Below, piece after piece: positions 11,600 to 23,203 of a DNA stretch of 64,000 nt. The notes beneath the pieces are model-generated. The model was not told the DNA's origin, did no database searches, and saw only the letters and a list, made by a program, of their open reading frames with translations. The DNA is taken from assembly GCA_033002965.1 (NCBI GenBank), contig JAURVB010001933.1, positions 1 through 64,000 of the forward strand. Direction: 5' to 3'. This DNA is from Piper betle. Taxonomy: Eukaryota > Streptophyta > Magnoliopsida > Piperales > Piperaceae. Every line of letters starts with the position of its first letter. Positions within the stretch are counted from its first letter, which is position 1. Both the position numbers and the translations under genes were made by a program.

Positions 11600-13149
11600 G
11601 CACACCCCCACCAGCTGATTTTTATTTCTCTTGTCTTTTTGAGGTATTCCTATTTTTCTAGCTTCTTGATTCAATTTTCTGAGTAAACATGTTTGTATTG
11701 CTACTCTGTTGTATTCTCATCATGTTGAATTGGTAGACTTTTTGATTAGCAACATGGTTTGCGCTGCAAAATTTTGGGTGATTCATTTCAATATCCTTTT
11801 ATGTTCTAATACTGATGAGTGAGGATGGAATTGCTGGAAAAACTTTAATTATTAGTGTTATGATGCTTTGTAAATGTTAATTATTTAGTAGAACTTAAAC
11901 TAGCTTGTTCTGGATCTTTTGTGATTTTTAATTTTTTGGGGGTTTATCATAAGTTTTGGATTTCAGGGTCAACCCCCATTGGTCATAAATCATTGGGAAA
12001 TTCCATTGAATCCAAAGTTGGGGTTTACCTTCTTCTTCTGCCGAGCATCTGTTGGTTTGCTGGTGCTAGATACCTAATGGCTCGTGATGTTTCAGGTAGA
12101 ACATCGCAGCTTGTTCTCCATATGTTGCTTTTTTTCTTTTAAAACTTGATTGGATCAATATTAACCACTTCTGGGTCTTAACTTGGCTGTTTCATATCAG
12201 TAGTTCGTCATTTTTTTCTGACCAAAAAATTGTTTAGATTTGTTCATCAATAATCTTTTATAGGATATCAAAAGAATGAGCAATTATGCGGCATATGTGT
12301 AGAGTTCACTGATCAAGCAATATCCTATCTTAGTGAAAACAAGACACAGACAGACATCATTGTGTATCTTCACCAAACATGTGTGGAGCTCCCTATCTTG
12401 CTACAGGAGGTACTTTATCTTTATGATTCATTTGTTTTTCATCAAGAACTCAACTCGTATTCCACTCCACTCCCTTGTTTATTTGTTTACTTTGTTCTTG
12501 TTTCTGGTAACATGGCTGGGCATTCCTTTGGTAGATTATTATGCATTTATGTTCTTCTTTGAGATAGCCTCAATAAAACCAGATGATTTATGTGCAATGG
12601 CCAATCTTTGCGGAGCAGCGTTATTCGTTTCTCAAAAGCGTCAAGACAGTTGTGAATTTTGCCACCAGGCTATATATGAAGTTTTGGTTAAACTAAAGGA
12701 TCCCGATATTTTTATTGGGAGTCAGGATTGTCTACAAGCCAACAAGTAAATTTCCATGTTTGTGACCTATCAAACTTATCTTCTTGTTGTGGGTAACTCA
12801 GATGGACATAATTGAGCTTCTCCTAAAAGTCTGACGGAATTGAGAAATATGCTATCAGGGTAAGCTTCGTCCCTCCGTCTAAATCTTCAAAATGAATGAA
12901 ATATCATCCGATAGAAAATGGTTTGGTTATTGGGTTTATAACATGTTTTTCATAGATATGGAGCTTGAGGTGCCAAACATACAAGAACTACTACTTTTAA
13001 ATCTATTTCAATGTTCTGCTCCCCAGTGCAAGAAATTGGTTTTCGTGGTTGCCAATAATTTTATCCAAAACGGAAAATTTTTGGAGATAAATGATCTCTG
13101 CAGTTCTCTCCACATTTGCAAAACATCAGATACTAAAGATGCATCTTAA
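11600..13149 (+). pseudogene. Saposin B-type domain protein gene, apparently decayed
   Basis: Plant saposin-B proteins are secretory or vacuolar proteins with two six-cysteine lipid-interacting domains. Seen here: a non-coding first exon ending near 11644; a signal-peptide exon (11967-12095, KVGVYLLLLPSICWFAGAR); an exon 12264-12409 (QLCGICVEF, SYLSENKTQT, QTCVELP); an exon about 12525-12685 (LVDYYAFMFFFEIAS, LCAMANLCG, DSCEFCHQA, LVKLKDPD); an exon about 12802-12858 (MDIIELLLK); and a last exon 13026-13149 (CKKLVFVV, INDLCSSLHICK, stop). Defects: the expected start codon reads ATT (12005-12007), and no other ATG precedes the signal peptide in that exon. The acceptor and the usual cysteine before LVDYYA, and the donor after KDPD, are degenerate. 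A two-base loss near 12822 gives an in-frame TGA and removes a cysteine codon. Retained introns argue against a retrocopy. If intron 1 were kept, an in-frame ATG at 11921 could start a short protein. Confidence 0.8.
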
Positions 13150-13506
13150 TTGGCTGCTATTTAGCTTTATAAAAAAGCCTCCAGAAAATTGTTTGAAGCT
13201 TTGTGGTCTCATGAACCAAACTGAAGAATGACTGCGCATAAGAAGTTCCCTTTATTTGTTGGGAAAAGTGGTGATCTAAAAGTGAATTGGTAATGGGTTT
13301 TCAGTTTTCTAATAAGGAAGACCTCTTTAGAAATTGGTATGACACTCTTGATGCTATCAAAATGTAGACATGCATTGATACAAATTTACAACTAACAACA
13401 TCCAATCACAGCTAGAGCAGGAAAACAAGTAGACAAAAATGTACACTATCTGATACAATTTGCAAAATCATACAAAGTATGGAACAGTGAAGAATATTGA
13501 AGGTGT

Positions 13507-13862
13507 TCAGGGAACAGGATAGGACTTGCTATTACACATGCATTTGTAAGCCATGGGGCATGGCTCAGCCTGCTCTAGAGAAGCACAGACGAAGCTCACC
13601 ATTACAAGTCGGCATGGAGAGCAATACCCACAAGCATGCGAACAGTCAGGAAGACTAGACCCTGCCACCTGCACCGTATCAGGCCTCCTCCCTTTGCACC
13701 ATTCCGATACATGTTCTGTTTCACCACCTCCTCCCCTTTGCTATAATCAAGCACATGACTTGAGCTAGAAGACACATCTATGCGCCTTGCCGGTACGATA
13801 GCTGGGAGGACTAGGAAGGAGACAAAGAAGAGGATGGTGGGCAAGGAAGAGGAGTTGATCAT
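13507..13862 (-). CDS. EPF1: EPIDERMAL PATTERNING FACTOR 1 (stomatal peptide), one frame break
   Basis: EPF1 is a secreted cysteine-rich peptide that limits stomatal density and spacing through ERECTA-family kinases and TMM. The start at 13862 opens a signal peptide (MINSSSLPTILFFVSFLVL). The mature part, in another frame from about 13697 to the stop at 13507-13509, reads RRPDTVQVAGSSLPDCSHAC and continues with CSPCRLVMVSFVCASLEQ, CPMAYKCMCN and KSYPVP. All eight cysteines and the EPF1-type spacing and C-terminus are present. The two parts are one base out of register: the span is 356 nt, and one more base would give 118 codons plus stop, against 104 residues in Arabidopsis EPF1. The slip lies between about 13741 and 13697, most likely in the G/A-rich run AAGGGAGGAGG. 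It may be a true frameshift, an assembly error or a cryptic short intron. The conservation of the mature peptide favours a live or very recently dead gene. Confidence 0.9.
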
Positions 13863-13960
13863 CTTGCTGTTCAGGTGATCTCAAGACGATGCAAACTGGT
13901 TGAATGATGTGCATACAATACAAAGTATCAACTTGGCCAAAGAGGAAAGGAGGTTTAATG

Positions 13961-14020
13961 GGTATATAAGGGAGCTCGAGCTGAGACTTGATGGTGTTAG
14001 AAGAGAGAGAGAGGGGGGGG
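13961..14020 (-). promoter_or_regulatory. EPF1 core promoter: TATA box and CT-rich tract
   Basis: On the minus strand CTTATATACC (13961-13970) is a TATA box about 100 bases upstream of the EPF1 start codon, leaving a leader of roughly 70 bases. Just upstream, 14001-14020 on the plus strand is a GAGAGA plus poly-G tract, which reads as a CT-rich (GAGA-type) element in the gene's direction. Confidence 0.6.
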
Positions 14021-14289
14021 TCATTGAAGCTCATCACAGGCGTTTGATGGTGCAGAAGTGGAGAAGTTCACATGAAGAATGCAGGGGTGGTGATGGACTC
14101 ACAGGAGAGGGCGCGAAGGGGAAAGTTTGAAAGTTTGGAAGAGAAAAACCACAGTGAGTTGAGCAATGGCGGCGTTGGATTCGTGATTCCTGGGTACTTG
14201 CCATTAAAGCCGGTGGAGTTAATGGTGGCTTCCATGCGGCGACATCTGCTCCGGGGTATGAAAGCAAGCATTGAGATTGCGAAGTGTGA

Positions 14290-16109
14290 CTGCCATTAAT
14301 TGTTGTTCATATTGGCTTCCTGTTTATTTGGGGTGCACTGGGCAGTGACTTACCGAGTTTACCGTTACTTTTCTTTTCTTTTTTATTTAAAAAAATAATA
14401 TTTACTGCCGGCGGACTTAAAGCTAGAAAAAAACATGATATGTTTACCTTTAGGCTAGGGATTTACTATAATAAGTGTTATACCAATCTCCCTGGTTGAA
14501 AGAAATTGATTTAATTATTACAGTTAAATTTTTAAACACATTTAATTAAAAAAACTTAAGTCAATCGTATAAATGTTGTCATAACGAGTTTGTTGGAACA
14601 CTTACTTAAACAAATCTCCGACCTTAACTTTATATCATGAAGTTAAGTTAAATTAAGTTTCCTATTGACATATAAAAGAGTTGTACTACAAGGATTAGAG
14701 ACTTCCAAACTCACGTTTTAGTGATATTGATAAATATTCAAAATTAGAAGTTTTACTATTTACTGCTCACACAGGAGATAATACGAGCTGTTAAAGTGAA
14801 TTTTGGAATACAACTTATATTTTCCTAGATGAATCTTACTTGAAGTTAGACTAGTTAAACTCAAATAAAACTGGTGTTGATGTGATCCATAATTTGAGAT
14901 TTGATGAAAAGATATATTTTAAAAAGTTATACAAGATTTTTTGCGTGAAATAAAATTAAAATATTTGGTTGGAAGGGCACCACCAATCTTGGCCAACTTG
15001 ATGCTAATTGCATACTGTGGTTTGAAAAAGAAAAAGAAAAATAAACTAAAAATCTTAGAACGAGTTAATTAAACTAAATTTGCTACGGACGTTTCCAACC
15101 TAAGGGCAAAAAAATAAAAATATTCAAATCTCATCTCAAATTTAAAATATTTTTAGAGGGACATCTTTTCATAAATTATTTTACCATGAAACGTTTGTTT
15201 TCATAAAGAAACTCAAACCAAGGTGATCAAATATCAAAATTTTAACATCAACTAAAAACTTAAGTAGGTGTGGTCGAGCGGGCACCCTGTTTGCTGACCA
15301 AGATCTGGCTGCCCTAGCCAGCCAAAGCCAAGGTAATCGGATCATGCCGTCCCAATCTAGGGGCAACCAGGATTTGGTTGACCACTACCATTGGCAACCA
15401 ATTTAATTTATTTTTGCAAAAAGTCACAGTGACAACGGATGGGTGTGCACTTAGATCCTGTTATCTCAAAGCTAGATCTTGTCCCTACTGTTGTTGGCCA
15501 TTTTTTAAATTTTTTTGAAGAAGCAAGCTAGATGTAGACTTGGATTCTTGGATTTTGCCACGCCAAGACCAAGTATCATCGAAGGCGACTAACTTATTTT
15601 AAAAATATTTTTTTAATAAGAGGGTAATTTTGACATTAGAATAAACATTTCCTTCTTTTATTAATATAAAAAGATTATAGCATTTGACTAATATATTTAA
15701 TATAAAAATACGTAGAATTATGATAGATGCAGATAATATATTAATTTCTAAAGTAAAAATTATTATTAGCGTAAATTATACTAAATTTTAATAGAAATAA
15801 ATATGAATTAAACTATCTTGATTCTTGACCTCGATTTGGGCTTCTACTATCTCGGACATAATAAAATTCAAAGCGAAGCTGTAGCCCATCAAAACTGAAG
15901 CCCCACCCGTCCGACAAACACCTCCTAATTCAACAAGTTCCCGCATTTTTTCGTGATCAAATAATGTCGGACTGCTAGCCCAACCATAAAACCGGACATG
16001 GTCACTTTCCCGCCTTATTTTCGAACTTTTTGGCGCGAGATTCCCAAACCTCTCTTCTCCAATAGACCACCGCTGCTCCGGCCACCGTCACCTCCACGGG
16101 CCGCCGGCC
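14290..16109. other. Intergenic DNA, no gene seen
   Basis: Mostly AT-rich sequence without recognisable coding content. A GC-richer patch at about 15265-15390 looks like a short transposon or repeat fragment. From about 15890 the sequence becomes GC-rich and is the likely promoter and leader of the RECQL5 locus. A 293-codon minus-strand frame across 16015-16896 is antisense to the RECQL5 first exon and has no family similarity. Confidence 0.45.
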
Positions 16110-19100
16110 ATGGCCACCGCCTCCTACACCGACACCGATTCCGACGTCTCCCACATCTCCTGCACTCCCCAAGGAATCCCCCTCCCTCCCCTCCGCCCCC
16201 CCGCCGCTGATCACTTCCGACCAACCCTCCTCCAAACCCCCCCCCCCAACTTGCCCCCTTTCCCCGCCGCCGTACAACCCATCCCGCCGACACGGAGAAG
16301 GTGCGCACCGATTTGCCTGTTGATTCGCATAGGATGGCCCCGAAGGGGCGGTGTTTGATTGGGAAAGGGGGACGGCGATGGATTGCCGACGATTGTTTGC
16401 CAAAGCTACGGCGGTGGCTGCGACGGCGTATATATCGGGGCGTTTTCGACCGGCGTCGCATATATCGGGGCTCAATTTCAGCGCTTGTCAAGAGGAGGAA
16501 TTTGTCTCTGCGGGCTGCGATGGATCGCAACAATTTGGATCCTAGCAATTGCGAGGAATCTAAAAGAGTGGAGAAGAAGGCGACTACGGCGCAGTGTGAT
16601 GGTGATGATGGTGGGAGAGGGGTCAGAGGGCTCCCCAATTTGGTCACCCCTGCTCCATTGCTGACTGTTCGTGCTAAGGGAGGTAAGGAAGGGAACTTTG
16701 TCAAGCTCAATATCAATGGGTATGGGCGGAGGAAGTTTGGAAAAATTGGGAGAAAGGGGAAGGTGTCTGGGAGATATAGTAGGAGGACGAAGGGGAAAGA
16801 GCTTTCTGTATCTGTATTAGATGCAGGATTTGTTGAAGTAGATGGATTGGTTTTGCAAGATTTAAATTTGAAGAATTTGAACGGCAAGGTGGCCATGGTT
16901 CAAGATGAATCGGTTGATGAAGCTATAACAATGGCTCGAGAATATCCTTCGGACCGGAATTTGATGACGCTTTTGAAGCTTACTCATGGGCATGATTCTT
17001 TCAGAGATGGGCATCTGGTGGGAAATCGACTATGCTGGTGCTGGGAAGTCCTTGTGTTATCAGGTGTGTTTTCGTCTTTTCAATATATTTTTTGTTGATT
17101 CGTTTTTTGCGCATTGAATTTCATTCATTATACTAATTTGTTCACTAAAAAAATGCTTTGGATTATTTTCTGGCAATTTCGTGGCCAATGATATTGGATT
17201 ACAAAAGAAAAGCTGGACATATTATGCTGCCGTGATTTTATTTTATGATTTTGTGTCTGCAATTACACCCTTCATCTTGAGTTTTCTTCTTCATAGGAGG
17301 TCTATATCATTTATATAAATGTTGTTGCAGATACCGGCTTTGATATTACCAGGTGTTACTTTAGTTATAACTCCTTTGGTGGCATTGATGGTTGATCAGT
17401 TAAAACGATTACCTCCAATCCTTCCAGGTGGCTTTCTGAATAGTCATCAGGTTCTAAATGTTCTTTGTTTGTTGATTTTATTTTAATTGAAAATTTTGTT
17501 TGTTTTGTCTTGTTTGAGTTGATATGAGCTGCTGTACTTATGAAGAACTTCTTTTTCCAATTATTTTTCTTCAAACATATGAAGAAGGCTTAAAAACATT
17601 AGATGCACTTTTGGCAGGGAGGATTAAGGTAATAGAGTCTCCATTTTATTCTTCAACAATTTATGCAACTTGAAACATTTCTAAAGATGTTAAGAATCTT
17701 CAATTATAGGAACATTTTCTTTCGTTGTAAAAGTTACATAGGTCAGTTTCATGACTGTGCGCATGAAGTTATATAATATAATTCATTTACATCATTGTAA
17801 AAGAAGCATCTCCCCAGGCATACACCTTTTATTGATATGTTTCCTCTGTACTAAGAAGCATCTATCAAAGTATTGTTTTGGAAGTTATATTTGATGACAA
17901 AGGTTAAGTAGGAAGTATAACTTTAAATGCAAGTGAAGTACTGTGGAATAAAGCTTGAAGTGGTTGTACATAGGTTGCAGAACATGAAACTATTTCAATA
18001 ATACTTTACCTTGTAACACTATGGATGTTATTCCCAGAGTTACTGTGTGGATAATTAAGAATAAACTTAATAGATCTTTTGCTTCAGGTGCTGTTTGTTT
18101 CACCGGAAAGGTTAATGAAGGAAGATTTTATTTCAAAATGTGAAATGCTTCCCCTTATTTCTCTTGTGGTGATTGATGAAGTACATTGCCTTTCTGAGTG
18201 GTGAGTCATTCTTGTCTAATACGAATAGCATAGACTGTAAAGTGGCCTGCTCTAATTGTTGGATTGTCATTTATAAATTTTAAGTAATCTTGATGTGAAT
18301 CATAATATTTCAGTGAAAGAATGTTCCTCCTTCATTTATGGTCGTTAAGTTGTGGATGTTGTTCATGTTATAATTCGTTTTTTCTTAATTTGCTTTGACA
18401 GGTCTCACAATTTTCGTCCTTCGTATCTTCGGATTAGGTCATCACTACTTCAAACCAGGCTTAATTCTGGTTGCATTCTTGCAATGACTGCAACTGCAAC
18501 CGTTAAAACATTGCATTCCATTATGTCTGCTCTGGAAATTCCACTTTCAATTCTAATCCAATCATCTCAAGTGAGGGAAAATTTACAGCTTTCCGTAACT
18601 TCCAGTGGCAACAGGCAAAGTGATAGATTGGTGAAGCAGCTGGTTGTTTTGGCAAATTGAGTTAAAACATGTTTCTATACAATTTTACTACCATGCTGAA
18701 TGCATTGAAGTGCGTGAAAAATGAGAATATTTTTTATTAACACATTATTTATAGGATGAAAGATTTGATAACTTTGATGAAGACATCTCCTCTAGAAGAC
18801 GTCTATTGTAAATTTCAGGTATATTCTCTTTTGAATTTGTAGTAAGTAATTTTTTAACTGATATTCTATTTATTTTTTTCTTCTAAGTAGTGTTCTAGTA
18901 ATACTGAAGTCCTGCATCTTGTACTATGCCAAAAAGTGGATAAAAATCTAAGTTAGATGCAGCTATTGTTGTTGGGCTGGTCAACAAAATGAAGCTATCT
19001 TTAGGGCAAGAGATCTTTCTCGGAGGCATATTGCATTAATCTTTGCTTGAAAGTGCATCTTTTATAATGTAAAGGCAGCATAATTTCAAATGTGAGATCT

Positions 19101-20422
19101 TATACATCGAAAGTCCCTTGTTATTTAAATACAGCATGAACTTTAGATTCCATCTAGCATATGTTATGGGTGTTTTTTTATTGCTCTAGTATTTAATTCT
19201 TGTTTTTATGAGCTTATGCTTCTGCATCTCTATGTTTGCGCACTTAGTCAAGGTAGACTCTGATTGTATCCTGTCGGAGTCCCACCACATGTTAGTGGTT
19301 CCATGTTTTATAGTATTTATTAATGGACCGAATTTTCTCACAAGAAATCATTATGTTTTACTCTTAGGTCCATGTAGCAAAAGATACAATTTCTTTTGAT
19401 GATGCATCTGAAGTAATGAATTATAGGATATTAAAACTTCCTTTTGAGTGTGGTTGTTAGTTTTCCACTTTCTGAAGAAAGCGCCTTGATCACATCTTAT
19501 TTTGAATAATCCTCAAATCATTCTGCTCATGATTTTTTTGATAGTCGCTTCATATTAAACTTGATTTAAGCCATCGGCATAATTTTTCTGTACAGTCTGG
19601 AGCAGATGCAGTTAGTAAGTAACTATGTGACAACAATATCCGTGCAAAGGTGTTTAACTCCTCTTTCCGAAGTAATCTTATTTTTTGCATGGTGTGAGTT
19701 GGTGGGGTCAAATTAGCCTTGGAAGCTTTACACGATACTTGATAGGCATCAAGAAATGCAGTGATCTTGGGCATTCAGCTTACAGAGCTACCACAGTGCT
19801 ATACCTGCGGAGGATAGAAATCTCATACAGGAATTATTTTGCTCTAATAAACTTCGAGTGGTAAGATCCAACGTTGATTTTAATGTCAAACATTTATTTC
19901 TATGTATTGAGTTGTTCATTGAAGGTCTGTACGTCACCACTTATCGGCATTTCCTCTTGATATTGTTGTGTCTCTTCGCATGCAATTGCTGGAAGGTTGT
20001 TGCAACTGTGGCATTTGGCATTGGTCTGGACAAGAGAGCTGTTGGAGCAGTATCTATCCTCTACTCTCATATTATCCTGCTTGTGGTCTACTTGAAAAAG
20101 TCTTAAAATGTTTGCATCATGATCATGGAAAGAATACAAAGTTAGCTATATGTCTAGGTGCTCTTCTTGTTTTCATCTAACTATGAGTCTTTCAGGTGAT
20201 TCATTATAGCTTACCACCAAGTATAGAAGAATATGTTCAGGTTTTTTATTTTTATATTTATATTTTTAAGTTTTATCTCCTCTGTGTACAATTTATCTTC
20301 ATCTTTCTACTACCCGAATCTAAAAATTAACCTATGATCTTTATAGTAGATTGGGTGGGCCTGACGAGGTGGAAAGTTGATGTATTGTCATCTTCTTTTA
20401 GATGATTGTTAAGTGTTTAAAG

Positions 20423-21565
20423 TATACAATATTTACCCATGTTTTTAATGTGATTTTATACTTCCCGAGTATAAACATTATTAATTAGGTGATATTTCTC
20501 GTTATATTCTAATTAATTAATACTTTATGAGATATGTTTAATTTTGGAAGCATTGGACCCCACCCATTGATGACTACAATTTTTGGTGTTGGCAAAGTTC
20601 GATGAGGATGATTATATATAGCTTTGGCGCTAATGTCAGGGAGTTTGAAATTTCATCGGACATCATAATTAATTAGACCACATCGAGTTGTGGAATCCTT
20701 CCTCGAATTCTTTTATCTCTTGGGTATCCCATCTTCTATATAATGGGTGGTCATTTATTATTTGGAATATTTCAACTCTTGACTTAAGAGTTTAGTGGAA
20801 AAAATATTTCTAGTTTTTGTAATTCTTTTTCCTTTTATAATGAAAACTAGTTTCTTCTTTATATTGTTTTCTATTTTCATTATGGAGTAATCTTTTATTT
20901 TGTTCCAGAGAAGAATGGAACTTAAACATGGTTTAATTGAATTTATTTCAACTATTTACTCTTTTATTCAATCGGATTGTTTGAATTATCATGTTCTTAA
21001 TGCTAAGTGTATATTGATCACTTATTTCTTAGATCATGAGGTTTAATTAGATTTTAGAAGAAATTAATTAGATTAGTCATTGATAATTCATCATACGACT
21101 GAGTCTTTTGACTTGTTTGTCATTGTAGTAGGGAGATATATAACACCGTATGCGATTGTAAGGTAAATCTTAATGCGTTATTTTGTTGATTAATCAATTA
21201 TCATCGGGAAGTAGAAATTGAGGCAAAATAATAAAAGCATGAAAGAGCGGGAGTCATAATGTCATATAATTATCCTAGATCAACAATCTGAGGGAATAGA
21301 AGATAAGTGTATAAGGTGATGAAGATTAAATTCATGTTAAAGGAAATTAGACTCTAGAACAAATTTTATCATTTTAACTTCTTTCATAATTTAAAGTTAT
21401 TATTTAGATTTAGTTAAGTTGATTGTGTTTGTTTTATTCTTCATTTTATTTTCTTTAATTAATTTAAAAAATTCATCTCTTTATTGGACGATATTTGAAT
21501 TTATTATTATATTATTTATTTCGATAGTGTATAACGTGATTAAAATTATTCGAACAAGCCCCATA
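20423..21565. mobile_element. 1.14-kb insertion of unknown class inside RECQL5 exon 11
   Basis: The motif VI exon starts at 20347, runs to TTTAAAG at 20416-20422 and resumes after a second TTTAAAG at 21566-21572 with the codons for KLRSLPY, ending at a GT donor at 21593. The intervening 1,143 bp is AT-rich and non-coding and is flanked by a 7-bp direct repeat that looks like a target-site duplication. Its ends (TATACAAT and CCCCATA) show no clear inverted repeat and no TG/CA ends, so the class is undecided. A non-autonomous DNA element, a SINE/LINE-type insertion or a solo LTR with shifted borders are all possible. Confidence 0.7.
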
Positions 21566-23099
21566 TTTAAAGCTCCGAAGTCTGCCATACAGGTGCTGGG
21601 CTAGTTTGGTTCCTCTTCTCTATTTCGAAGGCTAATTTATTTATCGCTTGATCTTTTAACCCCCCAAATGATTTTTTTATAGTGAAGGGGTGGATCAATA
21701 CTCTGTTGACAAACTCCTTAGCCAAATCTTCATAGATGATCATGTGCTGCCAAGAAAAGTTTGTTCCATTGTTAAAGAATTAGCAACAAGAAAATTTGAC
21801 ATGAAAGAAGAGGTTAGTTGTGATGTCTTTGTCCACCCAAACATATGATCGTCAGAAATTTCAATTTGGGGAAGACGTTCCCCTTTTGTTTCATATGGCA
21901 TTGTTTTTTTTAAAGTTTGGATTCTTTCTATCCTGGAACTTCATTTTTTACTATGCTTTCTGGAATTCATCTGTAATTTTTCATAGAATGGTATAGGAGT
22001 CAATAAATGAAATAGCTTATGAGTACCGGCAAGTATTCATTAATTTTATTATCTGTGGATGTGGCTTTGCAGGTTGTAAAAATGATGATTTTATGTTGCA
22101 GGTAATTCTTACAGTGTTAACTTATTTGGGAATAGGTGAAGTTCAGTACTTGCAGCTTCTTCCGCAGCTAAATGTCACCTGCAATCTGCAATTCCATACG
22201 GTGTCTATATCCTGTGTACTGGAACACAATTTATCCGAAATATCACTCATTACACTTATTGCATTCTTTATCTTATCCACTTTGGTCTCACAAATTCAAC
22301 TTCTTCTAGTCTTCAATAATTGATCTATCCACCAAAAATGAAGGCGTTGCCACTATTATAAAGAGGTACCAGTCCCTTTTCTTGAAACAAAATATCCTTG
22401 TTACTGTTCTAAATGCTCCTTAATTACATGTTTCGAAGGTCTAATATCAATCAAGGAAGTTACGTGTTTGACATACCAGCAATTGCAAATGCCATGGGAA
22501 CTACTGTTACTTGCATATTGAATCAGCTGTATAAGTTGAAGGTATTTATTGTTTCAGTTGTTAAGTTAAACAGTGTTTGATTGTTGATGAGTGTTGACGA
22601 TGATGGCTATCAGCTTCTATTTTTTAGATAATGGGTGAAATAACTTATGTGCCAAAGATCCAGCTTACTGCTATACAGTGTTGCGATTTCCAGATGATTT
22701 TTGCTCCCTGGCTTCATATATCACGAATGGTTGTCTGATGTTGAAAACTGCAAGGCATTCTCTGTGCATTTGTGTTAACTGTGCATATGAATGTGATCAG
22801 ATGTTAAAACTAGGTTATTATTTGAACATATATGAGAATGTTGTGGAGTATGAGGCATTGTAGCATTTTTTTGTTCAAACCCTGGGTGCTGCCATGGGGC
22901 TTGAATGGCAGTGTGATTGTGATCTTTTTTGTATGCTTTAGTGGATAGCCTATTTCTAAGTTCTGGATTTCTGACACACAAGTTCTGTCATCTCTTATCT
23001 AATTTTTCCCAGTGCAGCATGGTCAGACAGGAGGAATTTTCTTGATGTCAAAATTGATTAGCTGCATGTTTCCCTTGTTCTTTCTATTGGGTGAAAAAG

Positions 23100-23203
23100 T
23101 TGGATGAAATGTACAATGCAGCCTTATTTGCTGAAAAAAAATGTCCTAAAGTTGGATGAAATGTACAATGCAGCCTTATTTGCTGAAAAAAATGTCCTAG
23201 AGC
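23100..23203 (+). repeat. 52-bp tandem duplication in a RECQL5 exon
   Basis: Two adjacent copies begin TTGGATGAAATGTACAATGC at 23100 and 23152. They differ mainly in the length of an A run (8 against 7). The unit codes for LDEMYNAALFAEK of the RECQL5 protein. As 52 is not a multiple of three, the duplication shifts the frame. Confidence 0.9.

Noticed and set aside
13765..14037. 90-codon minus-strand frame upstream of EPF1
   Set aside because: It overlaps the TATA box, leader and signal-peptide codons of EPF1 in another frame and has no similarity.
16002..16896. Long minus-strand frames (157 and 293 codons)
   Set aside because: Antisense to the GC-rich RECQL5 first exon, with no family motifs. 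Such frames arise easily in GC-rich coding DNA.
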